Positions 50,912-58,633 of a stretch of 64,000 nucleotides of DNA are shown here, piece by piece. Below the pieces are notes generated by a model. It made no database searches, was not told where the DNA came from, and saw only the letters and a program-made list of their open reading frames with translations. Made by a program: the position numbers and the translations under genes. How positions within the stretch are numbered: position 1 is the first letter of the stretch; each line of letters opens with the position of its first letter. This DNA is from CBDFGS01 sp965247255. GTDB taxonomy: Bacteria > Chloroflexota > Dehalococcoidia > Lucifugimonadales > CAUZJF01. Location: the NCBI GenBank assembly GCA_965247255.1, contig CBDFGS010000011.1:124001-188000 (forward strand). Reading direction: 5' to 3'.

Positions 50912-51358
50912 CTACACTTCGATAGCGTTGAAGATATCGGTGTTGCTCAGAATGCCGACAATCTCTGTGCCGTCGAAGACCGGCGCTCTCCGGATACCTG
51001 TATGGTGTAAGAGCCTGGCGCAGTACTTGAGCGCGAGGTCCGGATAGATTGTGATCAGGGGCTTCGACATGATTTCATATACCTTGACATCGTGAGGGTC
51101 CTTGCCGGGGTCCACGACCTTGTGGACGATGTCCTTCCGGGTCATGATGCCCCAGGTGTCCTCAGGGCTCCTTCGGTTCACTAACAGGCTGGAGACCCCC
51201 TGTGCCCGCATCCAGCTGATGGCTTCAGCCACGGTCTGACTCCCGTCGACGAATACCACGACCTCGGTCATCACATCGGCGGCTTTGGTGAACCTTGCTT
51301 CCCTCAAATCTTCGCCTCCAAAGACTCTTTTCGCCTTCAAGCCAGATCGAGCACCCAC
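50912..51358 (-). CDS. CBS-domain pair protein
   Basis: A 148-residue protein that is essentially a Bateman module. The first CBS runs from about residue 24 (TKAADVMTEVVVFVDGSQTVAEAISWMRAQGVSSLLV). The second follows at about 90 (YEIMSKPLITIYPDLALKYCARLLHHTGIRRAPVFDGTEIVGILSNTDIFNAI). Such modules bind adenosyl ligands (AMP, ATP, SAM) and report energy state. The partner protein is unknown. The GTG start at 51358 is uncertain, as the basic first 20 residues are unconserved. Confidence 0.87.
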   Translation of the reverse strand: MGARSGLKAKRVFGGEDLREARFTKAADVMTEVVVFVDGSQTVAEAISWMRAQGVSSLLVNRRSPEDTWGIMTRKDIVHKVVDPGKDPHDVKVYEIMSKPLITIYPDLALKYCARLLHHTGIRRAPVFDGTEIVGILSNTDIFNAIEV

Positions 51359-51562
51359 CAGGACCAGTATGAGGCGATCGGACTCATTGCAGTCGGCGCG
51401 GCAGACCTGACCGCGCTATGATACCAGGCCGCCCTTACGTCAAGCGACGGTTTCCGGGGCGCCGCGTAGCCGCATAGCAAGTCGGCCCCACCCCAGATGC
51501 TTCGTCGAAGACTCCTCAGCTTGACGTGCCTTGACGCGCAGCGTCCTCAACATGATCTTCGA

Positions 51563-52294
51563 CTAACGGGTGCCGAGAGCGGCGTGGGCCTGAGGCAGCA
51601 CAAGCTTCATCCACGCACGATACATCTTGCCGGAAGGGTGGAGTCCGTCGCCTGCCAACATGTCGCTGGTGGCTCCGGCCTGGCGCGAAATCGGAGTGAC
51701 GTCGACGTACCTGGTCCCAACGGCCTGCGCCTCTTCTTGTGTCACCATGTTGAATAGATCGATCTCCGTCGCTATACGGGGGCGGTCCTCTTCTCGGGCG
51801 AACGGCGTAGCACCCCAATCGGGAATCGACAAGACGATCACCCGGGATTCCTCCCCGCCGGCCAATGCCAGGGCGAGCAGCAGTAGCTCCACGAGTCGGT
51901 CACGGTATGTCTCGACGGGTCGGCCGCGAAACTGGTCGTTCACCCCGATCATGAGGGTCACCAGGTCGTAGGGGCCGACCGGCTCAGCGCGCTCTGTGGC
52001 CGCGAATAGATGGGAGGTGGACCAGCCGGTGCGCGCTATTATCAACGGATCGCTGATGGCAACCCCGTCCTGCCTGAGACTCTCGGCCAGCTGGACCGGC
52101 CAACGCTCGGACGCCTTCACTCCTTCACCGATGGTATAGGAGTCTCCAAGTGCCAAGAAGCTGGCTTCGGTTCCTTCAATCGCCAATGGCGTCACGGTTG
52201 CAACGGGTGTCGGAGTCGGCTGAGTCTCAGCGCAGGCTGCGGCGAGCAAGACCGACGCGATCAAAGCGCCGCAGAGGATGACGCACCGTATCAC
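51563..52294 (-). CDS. SGNH/GDSL-type esterase lipoprotein
   Basis: A 243-residue secreted hydrolase. The signal peptide CVILCGALIASVLLAAAC ends in lipobox AAAC, and a Pro/Thr linker follows. SGNH blocks: block I LALGDSYTIGEG (nucleophile Ser), block III VTLMIGVNDQFRG (Asn), block V DGLHPSGKMY (Asp/His). Block II Gly is in ARTGWST. It is probably an esterase or acyl-carbohydrate deacetylase at the cell surface. GTG 52294 was chosen because it starts the signal peptide; the longer frame would overlap the ribD end by 46 bases. Confidence 0.87.
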   Translation of the reverse strand: MIRCVILCGALIASVLLAAACAETQPTPTPVATVTPLAIEGTEASFLALGDSYTIGEGVKASERWPVQLAESLRQDGVAISDPLIIARTGWSTSHLFAATERAEPVGPYDLVTLMIGVNDQFRGRPVETYRDRLVELLLLALALAGGEESRVIVLSIPDWGATPFAREEDRPRIATEIDLFNMVTQEEAQAVGTRYVDVTPISRQAGATSDMLAGDGLHPSGKMYRAWMKLVLPQAHAALGTR

Positions 52295-52311
52295 CGTTTC
52301 CGGACCGCTAG

Positions 52312-53391
52312 CTAGCAATAGCCGATGATCGCGATGTCCCGGCCGAAGCGCCTCCACCTGACACGCTCCAGCCTGAGCGCTTCGCCCATCGTCGCGACTC
52401 CGTCACCCTCTACCGGACTCGGCGCCTCGCGGCCTCCGATCACGGCGGGGGCGACGAACGCAACGACCTTGTCCACTAGCCCCTGGTCGAACAGCGATCC
52501 CAGCAGCGTCCCCCCACCCTCGACTAGCAGGCTCGTGATCTCGCGCCGCCCAAGGAGACTCAGCAGCGCGCCGAGGTCTACCGAGCCACCTTCGGCGGAC
52601 ACCGCCGCCACCTCCGCACCGGCCTCCCCGAGACGCTGCCCGGCCTCCTCGGACGCGTGCCCCACAGCTATTAGAGTGCGACCAGGCTCTGACAGCAATC
52701 TGGCGCCGGGTGGCGTCCTCCCGCGGCTATCCACGACAACCCTGAGGGGCTGCCGCCGGCGGGCCGTCGCTTTCTCGGTGCGGGAGGTGAGCTGCGGGTC
52801 GTCGGTGAGCACGGTGTTGACGCCGACCATGACCGCGTCCGACTCAGCGCGCAGCCGGTGCACGTACCACCTGGCCCTCTCGCCCGTGATCCACTTGGAG
52901 TCGCCCGTCCGAGTCGCTATCTTGCCGTCGAGGCTCATGGCGAACTTAGCCGTGACGAACGGTTTTTTCGCGGTCACGAACCGCAGATAGGCCTCCATCA
53001 CCTCGCGCGCCTGTGCTTCGCGTTCGCCGACGTGGGTCGAGACCCCCGCTTCGTCCAGGCGTGAGATCCCGCCACCCCTCACGGTCGGGTTGGGGTCGAG
53101 GGTAGCGGCGTGGACCTCGGCGATTCCCGCCTCGACTATGGCGTCCGTGCACGGCGGACTCCGCCCGTGGTGGTTGCAGGGCTCGAGGGTGACGTACAGG
53201 GATGCGCCCGCGGCGCGGCTGCCCGCCTGCCGCAGCGCCACGATCTCGGCGTGGTCCTGGCCGGGAGGCTGTGTCCAGCCCTCCCCGACGATCTCGCCGT
53301 CCTTCGCCACGACCGCGCCGACAGCCGGGTTGGGACTCGCCGAGCCGAGTGCGCGCCTGGCGAGGGAGAGCGCGCGGCGCATGTGGGTCAT
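52312..53391 (-). CDS. ribD: bifunctional diaminohydroxyphosphoribosylaminopyrimidine deaminase / 5-amino-6-(5-phosphoribosylamino)uracil reductase
   Basis: A 359-residue fusion supplying two middle riboflavin steps. The deaminase domain (1-145) has SASPNPAVGAVVAKDG, the zinc residues HAEIVAL and LEPCNHHGRSPPCTDAI. The reductase domain (146-359) has KPFVTAKFAMSLDGKIATRTGDSKWITGERARWYVHRLRAESDAVMVGVNTVLTDDPQLTSR and LLVEGGGTLLGSLFDQGLVDKVVAFVAP. It lies 2.7 kb from ribE-ribBA-ribH on the same strand, with unrelated genes between. It is 8 bases after the dcd stop, so the two are probably co-transcribed. Confidence 0.96.
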   Translation of the reverse strand: MTHMRRALSLARRALGSASPNPAVGAVVAKDGEIVGEGWTQPPGQDHAEIVALRQAGSRAAGASLYVTLEPCNHHGRSPPCTDAIVEAGIAEVHAATLDPNPTVRGGGISRLDEAGVSTHVGEREAQAREVMEAYLRFVTAKKPFVTAKFAMSLDGKIATRTGDSKWITGERARWYVHRLRAESDAVMVGVNTVLTDDPQLTSRTEKATARRRQPLRVVVDSRGRTPPGARLLSEPGRTLIAVGHASEEAGQRLGEAGAEVAAVSAEGGSVDLGALLSLLGRREITSLLVEGGGTLLGSLFDQGLVDKVVAFVAPAVIGGREAPSPVEGDGVATMGEALRLERVRWRRFGRDIAIIGYC

Positions 53392-53399
53392 AGCGGGGC

Positions 53400-54263
53400 C
53401 TAGGGGTCCGTGTGGAACATGGGGTCGGTCACTGCCTCTGCCTCGTCGGCGGGGAACAAGGCGGCCTGCCTTCCGTCCTCTTCCGGCGCGAAGGCTGGCA
53501 GGCGTGTTACTTCGTACAGTTTTGCCCTGTTCTCGCGGCCCGGCTGGTTCCGGCCGTATACCCAGTCTTGCGCCGTCTTATATTCCACGCCCAGGAACCT
53601 GGAGAGCTTTGCCACACTTCCAGCGAACTCACTCGCCTCCAGCCAGCGTTTGAGCTCTGTGGGCCCATCCGGGTAGTGGCGGGTTGCGCGGCGCCTCGGT
53701 ACGAACTCCTGGTCGGTGCGACTCGGCGTTGGGCCGGTCTGTCCCTGGTACTTGCTCCCAAGCTCAGGGCTGCCGTAGGGGCGCTCCGCCGCAGTAGTCA
53801 GACGCAAGAAGGACAGCTGGCCGATTCGCATACCGTAGAAGAGCGTGATCCGCGCCTTGGCGACGTTGCTGAGCTCCAGTGTTAGCTGGCCTTGGAAGCC
53901 GGGGTCCACGTAACCGGCCGTCGCGTGGACCAGCAGCCCAAGGCGCCCCAGCGAGCTCTTTCCTTCGATCCTCGCCACAATATCGTCCGGTATGCGCACA
54001 GTCTCGATGGTGCTCGCCAGAACAAACTGTCCGGGCTCAAGAACAAATGGGTGCGGGTCAGGTATCTCTTGTAGGTCCGTGATCTTGTCCAGGTCGGTCC
54101 GCACGTCGAGGAGGGAGTAGTGTTCGGGCGGCGGGAAGGTCCTGATCTGGCGGTCCAGTCTAACGTCGACGCTGGCGGGCTGGATACAGTCCTCGTCCAG
54201 CGGCTCTATGACGATGCGTCCCTGGGCGAGCTCTTCCTTGATGGAGCGGTCACTAAGGATCAT
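53400..54263 (-). CDS. dcd: dCTP deaminase with C-terminal HTH-like domain
   Basis: Residues 1-190 are a trimeric dCTP deaminase: MILSDRSIKEELAQGRIVIEP, PASVDVRLDRQIRTF, then EGKSSLGRLGLLVHATAGYVDPGFQGQLTLELSN holding the catalytic Glu-side residues and the SSLGR motif, and YQGQTGPTPSR at the C-terminal substrate lid. It deaminates dCTP to dUTP (or dUMP in bifunctional forms). Length is 287 residues versus about 190 normally. The extra ~95 residues (LKRWLEASEFAGSVAKLSRFLGVEYKTAQDWVYGRNQPGRENRAKL) look like a helix-turn-helix with a recognition-helix-type TAQDWVYGRNQPGR. ATG 54263 was chosen at the invariant MILSD start. Confidence 0.93.
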   Translation of the reverse strand: MILSDRSIKEELAQGRIVIEPLDEDCIQPASVDVRLDRQIRTFPPPEHYSLLDVRTDLDKITDLQEIPDPHPFVLEPGQFVLASTIETVRIPDDIVARIEGKSSLGRLGLLVHATAGYVDPGFQGQLTLELSNVAKARITLFYGMRIGQLSFLRLTTAAERPYGSPELGSKYQGQTGPTPSRTDQEFVPRRRATRHYPDGPTELKRWLEASEFAGSVAKLSRFLGVEYKTAQDWVYGRNQPGRENRAKLYEVTRLPAFAPEEDGRQAALFPADEAEAVTDPMFHTDP

Positions 54264-54336
54264 CCGTGAGTTGGTCCCCAGGAGGCGATTTGCGGCGCCG
54301 CGATTGTAGCAGCCACCGTATGGGGCCGCAACGCAC

Positions 54337-54378
54337 ATCGTGCCCGCCCTCCGTGTCTCTCGGAGGACGGGCACGATT
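54337..54378 (-). terminator. long hairpin after the SIMPL gene
   Basis: GTGCCCG-CCTCCG pairs with CGGAGG-CGGGCAC around TGTCTCT with one mismatch, just downstream of the stop at 54400. There is no T-run on either side, so termination is uncertain. Confidence 0.45.
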
Positions 54379-54399
54379 GACTATGCGCCGATTTGCGCG

Positions 54400-55422
54400 C
54401 TACTGGATGTTGAACACGGCCTGCACGTTGAGCCGGAGCTCGAGCTCGCCGCCGCTGATGGAGGTTTGCGGAGCTGACACCGCTCTCGCCGCCATCTCCA
54501 TGTCACCGAAGTTCCTAACTACCGGCGCCCCGCGGCCGATCTCGGCGATGTACATCAGCGAGCCTACCTGGACCCCGGTCAGCGTGGCGAAGTGCTGTGC
54601 CTTCGCTAGGGCGTCGTTGACCGCCGCCTCGCGCAGCCCGGTCAGGAACGGCTTCGGGTCCTCCCTGGTGAAGCTGATCCCGTTAATCCTGGTGGCGTCG
54701 CCACCTGCGGCTGCCACGTCGTCGATGATGACTCCGACCTTGTCCAGGTCCCTGATCTTGATGGCGGCCGAGTTGCTAACGCGGTAGCCGGTCACTATCT
54801 GCTTGCGGACGCGGACACCGCCCTCGAGGACCTCTGGATACTCGTACATGGGCCATATGTTGAACGACTGCGTCTGCACGTCGAGGTCCGTCAGGCCGTG
54901 GGCTTTGACCGCCGTTACGATCGCCGCCATCGCCGTGGCGGCCTCGTCCCGGGCCTGCGCCACTGTCTTGGCCGTCGTCTCGACGCCGATATTCACCAAC
55001 GACAGGTCGGGCTCGAGTGTGATGGAGCCTTCGCCTGTCACCCAGATTCCGGCCTGCGCCGAGCCGGTCTGGAGCAACGGTAGCCCCGATAACCCCGGCG
55101 AGACGGGCACCGACAGAGTCGACGCGACGCTCCGAGGCGCCGGCTCGATCTGAGGCGGGCTCGAAACCGCGACCGACGGTGCAGTTGAAACGCCAGGCGC
55201 CACCTGCACCGGCGGCGCCGCCGGTGGTGCCGGCAGCACTGCAGGCGCGGACGGCTGCGTTCCCTGCCCGGACTCACCGCCGGGAGCCGCAGCTGCGGCC
55301 GGCTCACTCGCTTGCGGCTCGCCCTCGGGGGTCGTGGCCGCCTCACCATTGCCGCACGCCAGCGCGAATGCCAGCGCGCCCGCCAGTCCCACTGCTAACA
55401 TCAGACGCTGCACCTTGTTCAT
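54400..55422 (-). CDS. SIMPL (DUF541) domain lipoprotein
   Basis: A 340-residue surface lipoprotein. Signal peptide VQRLMLAVGLAGALAFALACG has lipobox ALAC. An Ala/Pro/Gly-rich spacer of about 110 residues follows. The SIMPL domain covers about 125-335: GIWVTGEGSITLEPDLSLVNIGVETTAKTVAQARDEAATAM, VQTQSFNIWPMYEY, GYRVSNSAAIKIRDLDKVGVIIDDVAAAGGD, REAAVNDALAKAQHFATLTGVQVG. The function of the family is uncertain; one mammalian member acts in NF-kB signalling and bacterial members affect oxidative-stress tolerance. ATG 55422 has GGAGAGAGGGAGA upstream. The gap 55423-55654 contains no gene. Confidence 0.9.
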   Translation of the reverse strand: MNKVQRLMLAVGLAGALAFALACGNGEAATTPEGEPQASEPAAAAAPGGESGQGTQPSAPAVLPAPPAAPPVQVAPGVSTAPSVAVSSPPQIEPAPRSVASTLSVPVSPGLSGLPLLQTGSAQAGIWVTGEGSITLEPDLSLVNIGVETTAKTVAQARDEAATAMAAIVTAVKAHGLTDLDVQTQSFNIWPMYEYPEVLEGGVRVRKQIVTGYRVSNSAAIKIRDLDKVGVIIDDVAAAGGDATRINGISFTREDPKPFLTGLREAAVNDALAKAQHFATLTGVQVGSLMYIAEIGRGAPVVRNFGDMEMAARAVSAPQTSISGGELELRLNVQAVFNIQ

Positions 55423-55654
55423 GATTCTCCCTCTCTCCTTGATCTCTTTTTGCCGGTCCTGTGACCCGCTTATATTATTGACGTTCGTTTGCGCGATTTG
55501 GTTCCATCCCGTTTTTTCCGATGCTGTCGATTGGCTGCGGGTGACGAGTTGAAAGCATCGGCCTGGCGTAGATCCTGTCATCTGAGTCCCGAACTATTGG
55601 GCCGACGAATCAGGGGAGGGGATGCCGTCAAGCAGCGCCGGTACACCGCGCGGT

Positions 55655-56584
55655 CTAATACGGGCGGCTCCATGCTCGCCTTAGCGACCACGTGGTGACC
55701 AGGACGAGCACCGCGAGAGCTCCCGCTAGCGCGGCTTGTACCTGGCGTACCGGGAAAGAGACGCCTTGGTCGCTCGGCTGGAGAACTTCAGCCGCGGCTA
55801 CGTCGTCAGTTGGCGCCTCGGCCGCTTCGATGAGCGGCGGAGTTTCACTCCCATCGCGTTCGTCTGGCGTCCCCTCCTCCGCGGTCTCAGCGACCGGCAC
55901 GGCAGCCCGCGCGGCGAGGGGCTCTGGAGCAGCCTGTGCAGCCTCAGCGATGGGGGCCGGGGTGGCCTCAGCGGTCGACGCTTCCCCATCCGCTGCCCCA
56001 TCTGCTTTCGGCGCGGCCGCTGCGATCTCCGTGACCGCAGGGGCGGCCGGCGGTGCTGGGGCGGCTTGCGGGGCGACTGCCGCCGCCGAGGCCGGCGCAG
56101 CCGCTGGGGCAGGCATGGCGAGTGCCGGGGCTGGCGCTGGGGCGGGCGCAGGCATGGCGAGAGCCGGCATAGCGGCGGCCGGAGCCATTGGCGCAGCGGC
56201 CGACTCGAGCACAGCGACGGGCTCCTCGACATCGGCCGCTTGCTTGAGGACGCCAAGGGCGTCCCCCGCGAGCACGGCCACGAGCAGCATCGCCGCCAGC
56301 GACGTGCCCAAGGCCGGGACCCACACGATCAAGGGCCGACGCGCTGCCACGCTGTCGGGAAGAGACTCCAAGGCAAAAGAGCGCGGGAGCTCCAGCTCAG
56401 GCAGGGCTCTCAGTAGCTCCACTGTTCCCCGCAGCCCGGCGATCTCCCGTTCGCAGGAGTCGCAGGACGCGAGGTGGCGCTCGACCCGCCGTGCCTCCGC
56501 GTCGTTGACCTGCCCATCGATGTACGAGGAGAGGAGCGCACGTACTCTGCCGTGCCCTCCGATCCTCGATATCCCTAGCACCAC
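55655..56584 (-). CDS. zinc-finger anti-sigma factor with Ala/Pro-rich periplasmic linker
   Basis: A 309-residue membrane anti-sigma factor. The N-terminal zf-HC2 domain has ALLSSYIDGQVNDAEARRVERHLASCDSCEREI, giving the His-x3-Cys-x2-Cys zinc motif. A first membrane helix is at about 90-112 (LIVWVPALGTSLAAMLLVAVLAG). A roughly 150-residue Ala/Pro low-complexity segment follows, with AMPAPAPAPAPALAMPAPAA-type repeats, then a second helix near the C-terminus (AALAGALAVLVLVTTW). It should hold the upstream ECF sigma factor inactive until a signal releases it. The GTG start has AGGAGG five bases upstream and is 10 bases after the sigma gene stop. Confidence 0.88.
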   Translation of the reverse strand: MVLGISRIGGHGRVRALLSSYIDGQVNDAEARRVERHLASCDSCEREIAGLRGTVELLRALPELELPRSFALESLPDSVAARRPLIVWVPALGTSLAAMLLVAVLAGDALGVLKQAADVEEPVAVLESAAAPMAPAAAMPALAMPAPAPAPAPALAMPAPAAAPASAAAVAPQAAPAPPAAPAVTEIAAAAPKADGAADGEASTAEATPAPIAEAAQAAPEPLAARAAVPVAETAEEGTPDERDGSETPPLIEAAEAPTDDVAAAEVLQPSDQGVSFPVRQVQAALAGALAVLVLVTTWSLRRAWSRPY

Positions 56585-56594
56585 ACCCACCTCC

Positions 56595-57182
56595 TCATAC
56601 TGATTGACGGAATCTGTCGGGTAAAAGTTCCGGGCGCTCCGCGAGGATGGTCCGCACCCCCCCACGTGCCCTATTGAGCCGGGACTTGACGGTCCCCAGC
56701 GATGCGCCGGTCGCCTCGGACGCCTCCTGGTAGCTCAACCCTTGTACGTCGATGAGCACCAGCACCGTGCGCTGGTCGTCGGGCAGAGCGAGGATAGCGC
56801 GCTGGATGTGTACTTGCAGCTCGCCGCTCAGGACCTGCTGCTCGGGCGACGGTTCTTGCGACTGGACGGAGAAGCCCGGGTTCTCGAGAGCCTCGTCCAA
56901 CGACCGCTCGGGGCGCCTTCGCGAAGACCGTATCTGGTCGTAGCTGCGGTTGGATGCGATTCGAAGCAGCCAGGCTCGAAGACTGCCCCCGCGGAAACGT
57001 CTCAGTGCCCTGTGGGCGGCTATGAACGTCTCCTGGGCTACGTCTTCGGCCAGCGCCAGATCGCCCAGGATTCGCGCTGAGACGCGGTACACCTGGGACT
57101 GGTAGCGCTCAACTATCTGGTTGAAAGCTCCCAGGTCTCCGCGATTGCTGCGGGAAACCAGGTCGTGGTCTTCCGGGCTCAT
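56595..57182 (-). CDS. ECF-family RNA polymerase sigma factor
   Basis: A 195-residue sigma-70 ECF factor. Region 2: FNQIVERYQSQVYRVSARILGDLALAEDVAQETFIAAHRALRRFRGGSLRAWLLRIASNRSYDQIRSSRR, including the DAED-like core-binding and -10 recognition helices. Region 4: LPDDQRTVLVLIDVQGLSYQEASEATGASLGTVKSRLNRARGGVR, the -35 recognition HTH. It is followed 10 bases later by its zinc-finger anti-sigma factor, the standard arrangement. Target promoters are not evident, though its own upstream region (57183-57300) is the natural candidate. Confidence 0.95.
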   Translation of the reverse strand: MSPEDHDLVSRSNRGDLGAFNQIVERYQSQVYRVSARILGDLALAEDVAQETFIAAHRALRRFRGGSLRAWLLRIASNRSYDQIRSSRRRPERSLDEALENPGFSVQSQEPSPEQQVLSGELQVHIQRAILALPDDQRTVLVLIDVQGLSYQEASEATGASLGTVKSRLNRARGGVRTILAERPELLPDRFRQSV

Positions 57183-57282
57183 GCTCGCTCGGTTTGGTTA
57201 CGGCTATGCGGATCGAGGGTGCTCGCGCCGTTCGCAGGCGCCCTGAGCGCGGCAATGATACCGCACTGGGCCCAAGGTATGT

Positions 57283-57311
57283 GTGACACGAACGGAGGCC
57301 GGACGTATAAT
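57283..57311 (+). promoter_or_regulatory. promoter of lepB
   Basis: GTGACA (57283-57288), 17 bases, perfect TATAAT (57306-57311). The start codon is 36 bases further. Confidence 0.7.
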
Positions 57312-57346
57312 TAGACTGGAGCCGCAGGCGGCTTAGGAACTGGACT

Positions 57347-57985
57347 TTGAGAACAATCCTTAGAGAGCTCTTCGAGACGGTAATCCTCGCGCTGCTCATC
57401 TTCCTGGTCCTGCATGTGAGTGTCCAGAACTTTCAGGTCCAGGGCCCAAGCATGCGGCCGACGCTCGAGGACGGCGAGTACGTACTCGTCAACAAGCTCG
57501 TGTACGCCCGCGTCAAGCCACGAGACCTTGTGAGCCTTCTACCCTTTGTGGACAGCGACGAGTCGGAAGCGCTGTACCCCTTCCATTCCCCCAGGCGTGG
57601 TGAGGTGATCATCTTCCGGTTCTGCGACGGCTCGGGAACCCACAGAGAGCAGCTACCCGGTTGCCCGCACGATTCGCCAAATAGACCGGCGCGCGACTTC
57701 GTCAAACGGGTTGTGGCTATTCACCCTGACACGGTAGAGATCGTAAATGGACAGGTGTTCGTTAATGGCGAACCACTGCAGGAGCCGTACATTACACAAA
57801 AAAGCAGCCGTAGCATGGAGAAACAGCTGGTCCCTCGCGGAACATATATTGTACTGGGAGACAACCGGCAGGAGAGCAACGACTCCCGCGCATGGGGACC
57901 GGTGCCCGCGGAGAACGTCATCGGGCAGGCGTGGGTCAGCTTCTGGCCGCTTGACCGCTGGCAGACCCTCGGCCTACTTCGATAG
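57347..57985 (+). CDS. lepB: signal peptidase I
   Basis: A 212-residue membrane protease that removes signal peptides from exported proteins. One N-terminal membrane helix (ETVILALLIFLVLHVSV) is followed by GPSMRPTLEDGEYV with the catalytic serine, then FVKRVVAIHPD with the catalytic lysine, and YIVLGDNRQESNDSRAWGPV (box E) near the end. An insertion of about 35 residues with two cysteines (FCDGSGTHREQLPGCPHDS) sits between boxes C and D and could form a disulfide or metal clip. TTG start at 57347 with TAGGA about 10 bases upstream; no better start exists before the membrane helix. Confidence 0.94.
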   Translation: MRTILRELFETVILALLIFLVLHVSVQNFQVQGPSMRPTLEDGEYVLVNKLVYARVKPRDLVSLLPFVDSDESEALYPFHSPRRGEVIIFRFCDGSGTHREQLPGCPHDSPNRPARDFVKRVVAIHPDTVEIVNGQVFVNGEPLQEPYITQKSSRSMEKQLVPRGTYIVLGDNRQESNDSRAWGPVPAENVIGQAWVSFWPLDRWQTLGLLR

Positions 57986-58057
57986 CCACCGTCCGGGCTG
58001 CTGATGTTCTCTTGAGCCGGGTTGCGAGTAGAACGCGCTAGGCGCCCACGTGTAGAC

Positions 58058-58132
58058 GGGCCGGTAGCTCAGTTTGGTCAGAGCATCGGACTTTTAATCC
58101 GAGTGTCCAGGGTTCGAATCCCTGCCGGCTCA
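58058..58132 (+). tRNA. tRNA-Lys (TTT anticodon)
   Basis: A 75-base cloverleaf. The acceptor GGGCCGG pairs with CCGGCTC plus discriminator A. The D-arm is GCTC...GAGC, the anticodon stem TCGGA/TCCGA encloses the loop CTTTTAA (anticodon TTT), and the T-arm is CAGGG-TTCGAAT-CCCTG. CCA is not encoded. Confidence 0.97.
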
Positions 58133-58277
58133 CTTCTTATCAACGCGTGTATAGACTGCTCAACGGGCCTGAGCCAACGCCGTCGACTTCGCCACGCTCC
58201 GCTTATTCTGCCCACTATTGCCCACTATGAGTTGATTCGGGCCCCGGCACCAAATGTGCTGAGCCGGCTCGGCAACA

Positions 58278-58335
58278 TAGCGCCTACGGGATTCGAGCCA
58301 GCGATCTCCGCCTTGAGAGGGTGACGCGGCATGGA
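58278..58335 (-). pseudogene. tRNA-Glu-like 3' fragment
   Basis: The minus strand reads CTCTCAAGGCGGAGATCGCTGG, TCGAATC, then CCGTAGGCGCTA. This matches an anticodon arm with CTC anticodon, a degenerate T-arm and an acceptor 3' strand. The T-stem and CCA are eroded, and no 5' half is present. Translated, the plus strand gives the GFEPAISALRG peptide often seen as a spurious ORF from such remnants. The surrounding 58133-58633 gap has no supported gene. Confidence 0.5.
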
Positions 58336-58633
58336 TGGTTCCGTGCTCTCAGATACGATCCTGGCACATTCCGTCTGATCGCAAGTCGTGATACGCTACC
58401 TTTCGTTCGACTCAGTATTGGGCAGTATCGAACAGTTGGTTTGCAAAATGTTAGCAATGCGGCACCGGAGTATGGTTGATCGAGGCGAGTGCGCTCGGTG
58501 TCGCAGAATCGATCTGTGTACGACCTCGCCGCGTGGCTAGCCATACCGCCGTCGGTCCGGGAAGTGGGTTCTAGTCCCCGAGCAAGCAAGCTAGGCTGTA
58601 CCGGGTCACCGAGGAGCTTGTGCACAGCCTAAA

